The notes under the pieces are model-generated. The model did no database searches, was not told the DNA's origin, and saw nothing but the letters and a program-made list of their open reading frames with translations. Source: Lottia gigantea (lineage: Eukaryota; Mollusca; Gastropoda; Lottiidae). Taken from it: 64,000 bases of DNA. This document shows positions 54,601 through 63,898 of the stretch, piece by piece (the stretch's first letter is position 1; the number at the start of each line of letters is the position of its first letter). A program made the position numbers and the translations under genes. The stretch spans positions 1,627,213-1,691,212 of the forward strand of contig NW_008709614.1 of the NCBI RefSeq assembly GCF_000327385.1. The letters are read 5' to 3'.

Positions 54601-55196
54601 GATCCTTTAGTTTATGACTTTAAATGGGGACAGAGGGCAAAGGCAGAAACATCCAAAAATAACATTCTTCATTTTGTCAGTGAGGTAGGAACAAAATCAG
54701 ATCAGTAGAAATACAGTGAATTTATCACTTATCTCATCTAAATTGATAAATAATCCATTTAAGGTATAATTGGTATCTATCAGTATTTTCTTAAAGGATG
54801 TGAAGATGGTTTCTCAACTTTTTAGTTGTTGCTGGAACACTAATGGCATTGATTTGTGCTGCACCATTTCAATTTTTAGCAGAAAGTGATATTTGTCATT
54901 AAGCATTTCCATAATTACAGAAATCACAGATATCTAATTGAAAAATGGATGTAAATGAATTTCCCTGTATATGTAAAAAAAAAGCTAGAAAAGCTCCTTA
55001 AAATTCTTTAATATGTGAAATGTCCTTAAAATAATTATGATGCAGTTGTATTTATTGATACATTCAATGTATTATACTTTCTATTTAGATATATGACATA
55101 AGTGATCCACAACAATGGACAACACAATGGCAAGAAGTAGTAGATGAAGGAGCAGCCAATGAAGATGATGTCATGGAAGTAACTCAGAATAATTAA
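48613..55196 (+). CDS. NSMCE3: NSMCE3, MAGE-domain subunit of the SMC5/6 complex
   Basis: There are nine exons: 48613-48645, 48964-49089, 49619-49682, 50142-50221, 52130-52230, 53652-53734, 54054-54096, 54507-54684 and 55089-55196. They give 271 residues. After a Ser/Gln-rich leader (exon 2) the MAGE homology domain starts at about residue 50: KELELKVNDLVQYLLIMDQK and KKYPIKK in winged helix A. Then come VFGIDVVEL, TGLLVIILSLIFMNNN, FGDVKKLVTQEFVRQAYLEY and YDFKWGQRAKAETS. All have close counterparts in human NSMCE3. The protein pairs with the NSMCE1 RING E3 and with NSMCE4 in SMC5/6, acting in homologous recombination and replication-fork repair. Human NSMCE3 is a single-exon gene, and the multi-exon form here fits the older state. 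The exon 1 start (MPRGRSSTKFS) is inferred from one ATG with a good donor and is the least certain part. Intron 4 holds two satellites, intron 5 a palindromic element. Confidence 0.94.
50325..51345. repeat. Tandem array of about 110-bp units
   Basis: About eight to nine copies alternate two related half-units: TGATTGTAACAAATCATTTA followed by GTTATAATATT, and TGATTGTATAAAATCATTTA followed by GCTTTGTCACTC. The array lies in NSMCE3 intron 4. The right-most copies are increasingly degenerate. The core GATATTGATGTATATGATGA is shared with the neighbouring array at 51395-52050. Confidence 0.9.
51395..52050. repeat. Tandem array of about 43-bp units
   Basis: About 15 copies of GATATTGATGTATATGATGA + TAGTTGTATATCATTCTATATTA follow directly on the 110-bp array in NSMCE3 intron 4, ending 80 bp before exon 5. 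The unit looks like a shortened version of the 110-bp half-unit, so the two arrays probably share an origin. Confidence 0.9.
52055..52570. mobile_element. TACGCCCACA-family remnants around NSMCE3 exon 5
   Basis: TTATACGCCCACAAGTAAG at about 52057 lies upstream of exon 5 (52130-52230). Typical interior text (TGTCCACATTTCTTGCAGAC, GTCTTGGTCAAG, CAGTTTCAGAGTTATTGC) and the terminal TTACCTTGCCTAGCCAG follow downstream, to about 52565. The exon thus sits between parts of this repeat family. Whether they are one element or two insertions cannot be told by eye. Confidence 0.5.
52797..53481. mobile_element. Palindrome-rich foldback element with CACCYRGGTG cores
   Basis: The terminal inverted repeats of about 45 bp are near perfect: AACTGGAATATTATTATAAA at the left, AACTGGAATATAATTATAAA at the right in reverse, then CATAATTTTGAATTAAAAAC in both. 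The interior is built from repeated TTTTCACCYRGGTGAAAA palindromes joined by TTGAATTAAAAACTTGAA spacers, so almost the whole 685 bp can fold on itself. It is inserted in NSMCE3 intron 5. No coding potential is seen. Confidence 0.8.
53889..53934 (-). repeat. Dispersed GAATGGAGTTTTACGTCCTA motif, copy 3
   Basis: This is the inverted copy of the motif at 27607 and 34299, in NSMCE3 intron 6: GGTACAGAAAAGTAGGACGT then AAAACTCCATTCATTTCATT. The boundaries match the other two copies closely. Confidence 0.7.
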
Positions 55197-56339
55197 ATGC
55201 TGCTATGATTAATAGAGATATATATGTCTTTTGCTAATTTGTGAAAGAAAGATCAAAATCTTAAGTTTCTTTAGTTTACTACACTTGCCATCTATGATCT
55301 AACGAGATTTTGTTGTAGATTGTTACAAGTGGTTAGGAGATACAAGTCAATGCTTAAAGGGATAGTCCACTTTTTTGTAAAAAGTTTTCATTATCAAAAA
55401 CATCATAAAACATATCTAAAGTATGCTATTTATGTCTATATCTACTTGATCAAACTGAATTTGTTTTAAAACGGTTATTAAGCAGTTTGACCTAGTTTTT
55501 GTGTATGGCTTGATAATGGCTTGATATTGTTTGTTAAAATCTTTAGTATACGGAGGAGAGATATTTTTTGTTTATTTTACTCAAATCTGTACAGTAGTTT
55601 TCAAACAGCTTCTAAAACGCATAACAAACTTAAAAAATCTTACTATATGTTTTTGGCGTTTTATTAATGTCTGGATTTTTTTTAGTTAACTTTCAGATAC
55701 ATAAAGGGCATATTTCTTTTTTATTTTTTTCTACAAAAAATGTCCCTCTTACAATGAATATCCTAGAATTGAACATGGCATTTTATTGGTTGAATATTAT
55801 ACGAAACAGAACAGGATATGTAGAACAATTTTGTCAGATGATGAATGCAGAAAAAAACATTAAAAAAATCATTCAGATTTGCATTTTTCATTAAGGTGAC
55901 ACAAATTTAAATCAATCAGATTTTCTGCGTCCATTTTATGTATTTTCTTTGTTGTTTTCTCTTAGTCTTATACAGTAATTCTAAACATTTCATTATATGC
56001 AAAAGAAACAAGAGCTGCTAAGTAAATTAGACATGTATCACCCAATGATGAAACTGATCAAAATTGGAAAATACATAATAAGTGTTATTGCCCTTGTTTT
56101 TCAAAAAGATTTTCCCCTCCCCTGTAGTACATGTGCATATTCCACACTACTTTATTTTTTGTAGGCAATATTAGCTAGGCATTAGTTTCTGGAGCCATGT
56201 ACAACTTTATTTCATTTTTGAACAGCCACATGTCGACGCTCCTATTTCTTGTAAGCAGGCTAAAAGATTCTTTTTTCATTCAATGTAGATATACAGAATG
56301 GGATCTTTAACAAGTTCGATATTGACAATGTTTCAATGA

Positions 56340-56880
56340 ACGTTTTTTATACGCCCAGATGAAAATGGGGGATGTATATTGTCGTCACACACAATTGCTT
56401 GTAAAGCACAATTCTTGGATGATCATGACGAAACTTGGTATGATTGTTTTTAATGACCCAAGAATCAACCCTATTGAAAATCAGAAAAATAGAAAAACAT
56501 TTAATATGAATTATCGCCCTTGTTCTTGAAATGCTCTTTAACACTCTAGAAGGTGCAATTCTTGGCGGATTTTGATGAAACTTGGTGTGAGTGTTTTTTT
56601 ATCACTAAAGGATGAACTCTTTTGAAAATCAATAATCGAAAATATTAGTATGAGTTATTGCCTTTGTTCTTGAAAACGCGTTCAATTTTTAGCTTGTAAA
56701 CACTCTAGAAGGTGCATTTATTGGCAGATTTTGACGAAACTTGATAATATTATACAGTATCGCCCCAAAAGTTAAAAAGAAGTGTATGTCTTCGTTTGAA
56801 TATTACTGTACTGCGGAATATATTTATTTAAAATCAAAGCTGCCAGTAGGCGTATATTACCTTGTCTTGAAAGCCATCTT
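56340..56880. mobile_element. TACGCCCACA-family element, copy with both ends
   Basis: It starts TTTTTTATACGCCCAGATGA and ends TAGGCGTATATTACCTTGTC then TTGAAAGCCATCTTT. Three interior sub-units carry TTTTGATGAAACTTGG-like text and GAGTTATTGCCTTTGTTCTT. The short frames inside are repeat-derived. Confidence 0.7.
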
Positions 56881-56892
56881 TATGTTCAAAGC

Positions 56893-57760
56893 TACTTTTT
56901 ATACGCCCACATGAAAATGTGCACCTATATTGCTGTCGCCGATGTCCGTCCACATTTGTTGTATGTACGATAGAGGCTACAGCTTTTATCTGACTTCATG
57001 ATACTTGGTATGCCTGTATATATCGATGAGATCTCAGTCAAGTTCAAAATTGGTTATAATCCGATGAATGGTTTCAGAGTTATTGCCTTTGACTTAGTAA
57101 GTAAAAATGCGTTAATTTGCCTTGTATGAAACTAAGCGTGTATGTATATAATGCTGAGATTTCGGTCAAGTTCGAAATTGGTAATGATTGAATGAATGAT
57201 TTCAGGGTTACTGCCCTTGACTTAAAAAAAAAAAAACGTCGAATTTGGCCTTTAGGCACCCTAGAGATTAAGTTTTTATCCGATCTTGATGAAACTTGAA
57301 AATATATTGATGAGATCTCTGTCAATTTTGAATTTGGTCGTAATCGTATGAACAGTAATTGTGGAGTTACTAACATTGAAAAATGACAGTAAAAACGCTT
57401 CAAATTTGGCTTGTAGCCATGATACAGGGTGCAGTTTTTGATCACGATGAAACTTGGTATACATGTATATAGCCTAATTGATGAGATATCATGTTTAAAA
57501 ATGGTAATAATTGGATGAATGGTTTTAGAGTTATTTATTGTCCTTGAATTAATTTAATGCGTCTTATTTGGCTTGTAGGCCTGATAGAGACTACATTTTT
57601 TATCTTGCCTTAATGAAACTGGAAATATGTTTCAGTAAAGTTTGAAATTAGTAATAATCGGACAATTGGTTTCACATATTAAACCACTACGGACATTGTT
57701 ATCAGTTGATAGTGGGCGTATGTTACCTTGCCTGGCAAGCTATCTTTTTAATACGCATTA
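56893..57760. mobile_element. TACGCCCACA-family element, longest copy
   Basis: It starts CTTTTTATACGCCCACATGA and ends GTGGGCGTATGTTACCTTGC then CTGGCAAGCTATCTTTTTAA. The roughly 10-bp ends are inverted. Five or so sub-units follow the same plan as at 41390-42085 (GAGGCTACAGCTTTTATCTG, GAGATCTCAGTCAAGTTC, GGTTTCAGAGTTATTGCC). It lies directly after the 56340-56880 copy. Frames in it (57080-57445) are not genes. Confidence 0.75.
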
Positions 57761-58085
57761 CGTATATTGCTGGTGTAGATTACATTGCTTTCTCCAGTAA
57801 CTTTTCTTACACCTAATCAAAGAGTAATAGTGCAATGAAGTGAGTATATCCAGTTGTACATGATATATTGTGTATATTACACAACGGGATTATAATCACT
57901 GTTCATGATCAGCGCCATAAGAGATTAATACAATTAGGCGAGATAACTCGTGCAATGGCAACCCTAAGTAAGATTTGTTTATTATGGCAACCGCAAATAA
58001 TAGAATGTCAATCATTTAGTTATCGACTTTTTATTGTGTAGATCTTTCTTACAGTTGAACACTAATATAAACTATATTTAGTAAA

Positions 58086-59168
58086 ATGGCTACCAACGGC
58101 GGAATACGTTATTGGATTAAAGAAAGCATCAAAGATCGAATTTTCGAAGATGAATACAGCCAAGGCAAGGACTTAGGGCAAGGTTCCACAGCTAGTGTGC
58201 ACAAATGCCAACACAAAGGAACTGGTCAATTTTGGGCGGCTAAAATAATTCGAAAAAATGTGCAGAAGAAAATAGTTTTAACCGAAATTGGAATATTGTT
58301 AAAAATCCGTCATCCAAATGTAGTGCGTCTGAAGGAAGTTTTCGAGACAGAGGATCGAATCATAATGATTTTGGAATTGGTAACCGGTGGAGAACTCTTT
58401 GATCGTATCGTCACTACTGGACATTATTCCGAGAAAGATGCAGCTAAGGCGGTTCTTGATATCTTGACAGCCGTCGACCACCTTCACGATAACGGAGTGG
58501 TTCATCGGGACCTAAAGCCAGAAAATATCCTTTATGCAGATTTGAAAGGAAACTCTCCTTTAAAAGTTGCTGATTTTGGACTTTCTCAAATCATTGAACC
58601 CGAAGTGAAAATGAGCACAATTTGCGGTACCCCTGGGTACTGCGCTCCGGAGATTCTTTCAGGAAAGAAATATGAAAAGACAGTGGATATATGGAGCGTG
58701 GGTGTTATAACCTACATCTTACTCAGTGGTTACGAGCCTTTCTATGAAGATAATGAAAAGAAAATGTACAAAAGGATAATAAAAGGGGAATATTCTTTTC
58801 CTTCCCCAATATGGGATAATGTAAGTGAAAATGCTAAAGATCTAATACGGAAAATGCTTCATATGGATTCTAAAAAGAGATTAACAGCTAAACAGGCATT
58901 GAAGCATCCTTGGGTTAGAGGTATTGCAGCTAAAGCAGAGCACATGGAAGGAGCAATAGAGCAGATAAAGGAGTTCAATGCCAAAAGAAAGTTAAAACAG
59001 GCAACAGAAGCTGTTATGGCTGTTTCTAAAGTCACGCAACACATACCATTAGATTTGTTTTCAGCCATGCTTTCCGAGAACCGACAGAATGGTCAGATAG
59101 AAGGTCTGATAGTTGATGCTGGCTGTATAGTAACTGGTCAGGTAGATAGTGCAGCTGTTGCTCAGTGA
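58086..59168 (+). CDS. Calcium/calmodulin-dependent kinase, CaMKIV-like
   Basis: One uninterrupted frame of 360 codons encodes a complete Ser/Thr kinase. The glycine loop GQGSTASV starts at residue 31, the ATP lysine is K53 (AAKIIRK), the catalytic loop HRDLKPEN is at 140-147, DFG at 163-165, and GTPGYCAPE ends at 189. T178 in MSTICGTPGYCAPE is the expected CaMKK phosphorylation site. The cysteine before APE and the segment KEFNAKRKLKQATEAVMAVS (about 306-325) match the CaMKIV rather than the CaMKI pattern, the latter being the autoinhibitory and calmodulin-binding helix. ELVTGGELFDRIV and EKKIV-like regions also fit CaMKIV. At 360 residues it lacks the long acidic tail of vertebrate CaMKIV. 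The family acts downstream of calcium in the nucleus and cytoplasm, for example on CREB. No intron interrupts the frame, unlike every neighbour. The start is the first ATG after stops, in context GTAAAATGG. Confidence 0.9.
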   Translation: MATNGGIRYWIKESIKDRIFEDEYSQGKDLGQGSTASVHKCQHKGTGQFWAAKIIRKNVQKKIVLTEIGILLKIRHPNVVRLKEVFETEDRIIMILELVTGGELFDRIVTTGHYSEKDAAKAVLDILTAVDHLHDNGVVHRDLKPENILYADLKGNSPLKVADFGLSQIIEPEVKMSTICGTPGYCAPEILSGKKYEKTVDIWSVGVITYILLSGYEPFYEDNEKKMYKRIIKGEYSFPSPIWDNVSENAKDLIRKMLHMDSKKRLTAKQALKHPWVRGIAAKAEHMEGAIEQIKEFNAKRKLKQATEAVMAVSKVTQHIPLDLFSAMLSENRQNGQIEGLIVDAGCIVTGQVDSAAVAQ

Positions 59169-59364
59169 TGTGAAAGACACTGTTCCTATGATCAGCAACC
59201 CAGCTGTCAAATTTTGTCTGTTTGTGATCTTAGGTTAAAACGAATTGGAGAGAAATCTTAAACTTTTATTTCTATATTTTATTATATTTATTCTTTTTTT
59301 ATGTTACATTGAACAAGATTTTTTATTCCAGTAATACTGCACCCACTAAGTCTTAAATAACAAA

Positions 59365-59387
59365 AATAAATGTAGGCATAAAAAAAA
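59365..59387 (+). terminator. Poly(A) signal and A-run of the CaMKIV-like gene
   Basis: AATAAA at 59365-59370, about 200 nt past the stop, is followed 9 nt later by a run of eight A (59380-59387). This is the expected signal for a short 3' UTR. The A-run could also be a worn poly(A) tail left by retrocopying. Confidence 0.5.
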
Positions 59388-60013
59388 TTTTACACACTTC
59401 ATGCCGACAAGTATGCCACAAAATGTTAGGCCTACTGAAAACTAAAATAGCTGTTCAAGGCTCCAAATTTACTTCAGTACATTATTTTTAAGACCCGTTG
59501 TATTTTTGAACGCCGAGGAATATATTTAATTCCCATCTATTCAGGAATTTTGAACACCTTTCCTTCATGGTTTTGAATGTAATATTTGAAATAGTGTTTT
59601 GTTATGTGTATAGGTGTTCCTAAAATGTTAAATGTTTGTTAAAATCTTGTTTGTTTATTATTTTAAATTATATAGTACAATTAAAAAATATACATATTAT
59701 TGAAAATGTCTCTCCATAAAATTGCCGAGAAGAAAATATTACGCGTATAACTTTCGTGTGACACCAGCAAATATGTGCGGTCGCATAAGAATAGTACGTA
59801 AACAAGCGTTTACCATGCATGGAACCATGCAGGCATTAGACCTTTTCCGTGTTTTATTACGTAGCACGCTCCGTTTTACAAAACAAATTCATCTATGTTA
59901 TATAATATTATATATTATATGTAATACATAGATATTAATTGCATAGGCTACTTTAGAAGACTTTTTTTTTTATAATTTACAATGTTTTTAATAATAAAAA
60001 TCTTGCATATTAT
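59388..60013. other. Intergenic, nothing recognised
   Basis: This is AT-rich sequence between the CaMKIV-like gene and a MITE. The frame at 59722-59931 has no domain and no splice or start support. No promoter motif can be pointed to. Confidence 0.5.
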
Positions 60014-60471
60014 GGACTCACTCCACTAATTCATTTGCCATCTCTTCCCATGTTAAAACACGAAATTCAACCTTCTATAACTTTTTCCAGAAATCTCGTT
60101 GAAAGCTTTCCAATATATCGAATGAAAGCCTGACCAATTCTCAATGTCTCCTAAAAAATTCATTATATGATGACCATGAAAATTTTGAGCTACTAAAATT
60201 GAAAGTAGACTACTACCGGTTATACTCATCCACTAGAGTTTGGCACTTCACAAAACGACTATTTTTAGAATTAGCCTTCCGCCTTTAAGTCTCTCATCAT
60301 CTCACAAAATCTGAAAGATAATGCAATTTCAGACATCAAATTCCAAATCTAGACCAAATTTTACCCCAAAATAGGCAGGCAAAAACCCCAAAAGGGAGAG
60401 AGAAAGAAGATTTCTAAAAATAGCATGGACTACATTCTCATTTGCATAAAATGTTTTAGTGGAGTGAGTCC
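60014..60471. mobile_element. MITE with GGACTCACTCCACTAA ends and TTAT duplication
   Basis: There are perfect 16-bp inverted ends, GGACTCACTCCACTAA at 60014-60029 and TTAGTGGAGTGAGTCC at 60456-60471. They are flanked on both sides by TTAT (60010-60013 and 60472-60475), a likely target duplication. The interior of about 425 bp is non-coding. It lies about 135 bp upstream of the SELENOK start codon, so it may overlap that promoter. Confidence 0.85.
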
Positions 60472-60605
60472 TTATTGCCCCTTTAACGTAGATTCAGTTA
60501 CGGAAATTGCCGAAAGTTGCCGAATGCTTACATGTTGTCGCGTTGCCCTAATAACCAAGTCTATTTCCTGTTGAATCAAGTTGTCTTCCCTTATCAACAT
60601 CCGCA

Positions 60606-63198
60606 ATGGTGTACGTGTCAGAAGGTAGTAATTTTGATCTTTTTTCAGTGTTTTATTACAAGAAGGAAAATATCAAGCCTTATTTTTCAAGAAAAGATGA
60701 CTGTCGAATCTGTGTATAGATTTATCTCAATACAAATATCAAAAGACAGCTCACTTCGCAATTACTTTCCCATGTCTACTGCTTCACGACTTCAGGCCAC
60801 ACTTGACTTTCACTCTAACTACACTGTTTCAGAATTAAATTTTGGCAATTATTTTCACATGAATTGAAATACCAATACAAAATACTACTGAGAATCAGAG
60901 ATTGTCTTCTGGATTGATGAATATGTTAAGCTCTCAAAAAAAAAAACATTAACTGTGAAAATGATTTTATGGATTTCATGGAGGGAATTTTCGGTCAGAA
61001 AAGTAGGCCTAGGTCATTTTCGCATGAATTTTCTTGGAGAGAAATGTGTCTATTTTAAAAGTAAGAATAATGTACCTTATATTTCTATGGACTCAAAGAT
61101 ATTCTAAGACAAATGGTATATTTATGTCGTCTGCTAGAATGTAGTCCAATGAATGAAGTCACATGATTCCCACACAAAGTGGGCCATATTCTTATGTAGT
61201 TTCAGCAATAAATCACGCTACGTATCTTATTTTGTCAGTCACTATTTTTTTTAAAATCGTGATTCTTTGAAGAACTTGTCACTAGTTATAATGAATTGAT
61301 ATCAAAGATAAATACTAAGAGAAGTTAATTATACCACCCGGTATCCATACAACGTGTTTTTTTCGATTTATTTATAGATCAAACATTGTACATGAAAATG
61401 GGTGACGCATTCTGTGGCCGTTGCCGAGTTGGTTGCTCATGAAATATGGGTCAAAGTGAAGGATTGATAAAGAAAATCGAAACAAACCAATTATTATTAT
61501 TTTGTAGAATATCCGAGGAAGCATCTTAGACTTAAAAAAATTTGGTGTTGAATCCTTATATCCACGAAAATAGGTTACACCACTGTACTAGTTATATTAT
61601 ATACCTCTTATATGCTCTTTTCTTAATCATGCTTTACCCATCCCAATAATGTAACCTGAAATATTAATTCCCAAATGGTGCTCTGTGTCAGTGTGGGGTC
61701 TCGGTGTAGTCACATTTGGCAATTCTCTGCACTGCTGAAGATGAATTCTTAATCATAGCTAGTAGTAATTAGTAGCTAAAGATGCCTTGGTTGAATATAT
61801 ATATTTTTTTAAATACAGGCAAAGTAGTAGATAAAAGATCAATATGGCGATTATCTATAATTCCAGAGTTTTTCTGGGGAATAATCAACTTTATAGTTTT
61901 ATTGTAAGTACACAAGTTTCTTGAAATTTTTTCAATTGATGAGAATGGAAGACATTGTTAAATGGCTGGACAGTCTTACTGTTACTTTTATTGAATATTA
62001 TAGAGAACAGATTGAGAATATATAAGCTAGTCATTTTTTTTCAATATTTTTTTCAGTTTCCAAACCATGTATGATGTAAGTACAAATTCATTTTAGTTTC
62101 TGTTTTTTAAGATACAGCAGCAGTCATAGGATCAAATATTTTTTCACAGCTACTTAATATGACAGTTTTACTGATTTGCAATACATTAAATACTTTTTTT
62201 TTGTAGTAATAAAAGTAAATTTATATATAAAGTATAGTTATGGTATAAACTAAAATAAATAAATGAAAAAAAGTTAAATAACAATATTAATTCTGGAAAG
62301 ATGTGAATTAGAATGACTTATATTGTACACATTTTTTGGTACCTCTTAAATTGTGTTGTTGTATTTACAGCCTGGTAAAACTAAAGCAGGAAATGGTTAT
62401 ACCTCAGATTATAGAAAACCTGGTGGTGGTGGGTAAGTATATTGTCTAGAATCTATATAGTATATATAAATAGCAATCTACATTTACAGTTGATACTATA
62501 TCATTGACAGTGGAATAGCTCAGTCTGTAGCAAGTTGGATTGTAAACTGCTAGGCAAGAGTCTGAATCTTCCTCTAAAAGAGTCCTGAGGCCAGTGCTTC
62601 TGAAATTTGGCCAGGTGAAATCTTGTGAAATATTTATTTCTACTGATTGTGGTACTGATTCTGGTAAGTTTTGACTATGTATATATATGTAACATTGAAC
62701 AATTTCAGACCACCTGGTGGACCTAGGAGAAGAATGGGTGGATTTAGAGGTGGTGGAGGTAGGTGATTTATTTTCTAGTATAAGTTGTAAACTGCAATCT
62801 CCCCTGTTCATCTGTCAGCATTTCTTGGTTGACAAGAGAGATATTTAACCGTTTTTAATTAGTATAGATTGATGATGTATCAAACTATTGTGATGAAAAA
62901 GATATGTAATATTGATATTAATGCTCTTTCAGTCATAAGATAAATTACTATTTCTTTTGTGATGCTGTGAGTGTATTTTAAAAGTTATTCCAAATCTAGA
63001 TTCAGTAAAAATTGAAATTCTAAAAATGTGACATTGCCACGCGATTACAATTTTGTATGCTTTGGAATCCTTTTGAAATCTGCAATGCATAATTGATATT
63101 TGAAACTTGATATTTATGTTATAATGTGATATCGTATGTTAAATATTTCAGGTGCTCCCGATGCTCCACCCATGGCAGGAGGAGGGTGAGGAAGGTAA
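60606..63198 (+). CDS. SELENOK: Selenoprotein K, with in-frame UGA selenocysteine
   Basis: There are six exons: 60606-60624, 61819-61903, 62057-62075, 62371-62432, 62709-62758 and 63152-63198. They join in phase to 93 residues, against 94 in human. The N-terminus is MVYVSEGKVVDKRSIWRLS. A single membrane helix follows (about 20-40, IIPEFFWGIINFIVLFFQTM), then a Gly/Pro/Arg-rich cytosolic tail. The tail ends MAGGG, then TGA (63187-63189), GGA, AGG, TAA, matching the family's GGUGR terminus, so the TGA must be read as selenocysteine (residue 91). SELENOK sits in the ER membrane and binds p97/VCP and the DHHC6 acyltransferase, with roles in ER-associated degradation and calcium-dependent signalling. 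A SECIS candidate lies 490 nt downstream. Standard annotation would stop at the TGA or miss the 19-nt first and third exons. Confidence 0.95.
60950..61140. mobile_element. Relative of the CAAAGTAAAAAGTTTT element
   Basis: Blocks such as TTTCTTGGAGAGAAA and AAAGATATTCTAAGAC match the interior of the 3081-3449 element in the same order. The ends are not clear. It lies in SELENOK intron 1. Confidence 0.4.
62503..62605 (+). mobile_element. tRNA-derived SINE copy
   Basis: GTGGAATAGCTCAGTCTGTA (A-box context), TTGGATTGTAAACTGCTAGG and GAGTCTGAATC (B-box position) are followed by the family tail GGCCAGTGCTTCT. It lies in SELENOK intron 4, in the same orientation as the gene. The order of head and tail matches the copy at 47636-47835. 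Confidence 0.65.
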
Positions 63199-63679
63199 AG
63201 ACTTACAGTTGATACATTAGATATCCTGTAAGTCTGTCTGGTACCAAAGTGGCAGATCATACCAATATTCAATATCATCCCCTTTCATATTATTCAATAT
63301 TTATGTAACAGTGTAACAAATATGAAAGTCATGACCATGCAATCCTTGCATAATGATGATTGCCGAATTAAAAGAATTATAACATAAGAAATTTTGAAAC
63401 ATTTTATGTGTATTAAGGTGATTTATGGCTTCTATTTGCATCATTCCAATTTTCAGTCAGAAGTCTGTTGTTTTTGCAATTCCACTGAAATGTTGTGTTC
63501 CTGTTACACATACGTTGAAAAATGTCTTTACAATCCATTTAAGATTTATTTAATTTTTTTATCTCATCAAGATTCATATTATATCTATCATGATTTCAAT
63601 CCCTTCTTTTTTATCATAGTTATCATTCTGTGAAAGATTTGGTTTTATATCATGACTTTTTGTTTTGATCTGCCACCCC

Positions 63680-63780
63680 CTTCAAATATCTTGAGTTATG
63701 TCTTATAACAAACAGTATGATAGGTTGACTTGAAACTTCCAATGGAAGAGAGAAAACCTTGAAGTCAAGATATTTTGAAG
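63680..63780 (+). promoter_or_regulatory. Candidate SECIS element (form 2) of SELENOK
   Basis: The core is ATGA at 63717-63720, then 12 nt of stem, then an unpaired AAA (63733-63735). A small apical helix CTTCC/GGAAG (63736-63740 with 63744-63748) follows, and the 3' strand ends in TGA at 63760-63762. Helix II includes AGGTT/AACCT next to the core. A long lower stem pairs CTTCAAATATCTTGA (63680-63694) with TCAAGATATTTTGAAG (63765-63780). The order ATGA - AAA - extra helix - GA is that of form-2 SECIS elements. The 5' internal side is unusually long and contains its own GTTAT/ATAAC hairpin. It lies in the 3' UTR before the poly(A) signal. Confidence 0.75.
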
Positions 63781-63892
63781 TATTTTTTCACTAACTCTGT
63801 GATATATTCTTGTTTAGTTTGCTTTTCATGGTCTTGTTATAGCCTTAAGCTGTCTTGTATTACTATATGGATATAATATTAATAATGGTCCA

Positions 63893-63898
63893 AATAAA
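63893..63898 (+). terminator. Poly(A) signal of SELENOK
   Basis: AATAAA lies about 700 nt past the TAA and just over 100 nt beyond the SECIS candidate, so a transcript ending here keeps the SECIS. The remaining bases to 64000 show nothing recognisable. Confidence 0.55.

Larger units (their letters stand above)
55197..58085. other. Intergenic region between NSMCE3 and the CaMKIV-like gene
   Basis: The NSMCE3 3' UTR starts here. I could not settle its poly(A) signal. At 55358 TTAAAGGGATAGTCCACTTT resembles a left MITE end, but no matching right end was found. From 56340 to 57760 the stretch is filled by two TACGCCCACA-family elements (listed separately). About 58000-58085 is the CaMKIV-like 5' UTR. 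An acceptor-like TTTAG at 58076-58080 and an upstream GTAAG at about 57967 allow a short 5' UTR intron. Confidence 0.5.

Noticed and set aside
57080-57464. Frames in the 57-kb repeats and at 41417-42001
   Set aside because: They follow the internal units of the TACGCCCACA family and shift frame between units.
61398-61450. ATGGGTGACGCATTCTG as the SELENOK start exon
   Set aside because: It has no donor in the right phase. ATG at 60606 encodes MVYVSEG with a donor that completes the glycine codon at 61819, as in the family.
63326-63352. ATGCAATCCTTGCAT hairpin after ATGACC as the SECIS
   Set aside because: The stem is only six base pairs with a three-base loop and no unpaired AA. The element at 63680-63780 fits much better.
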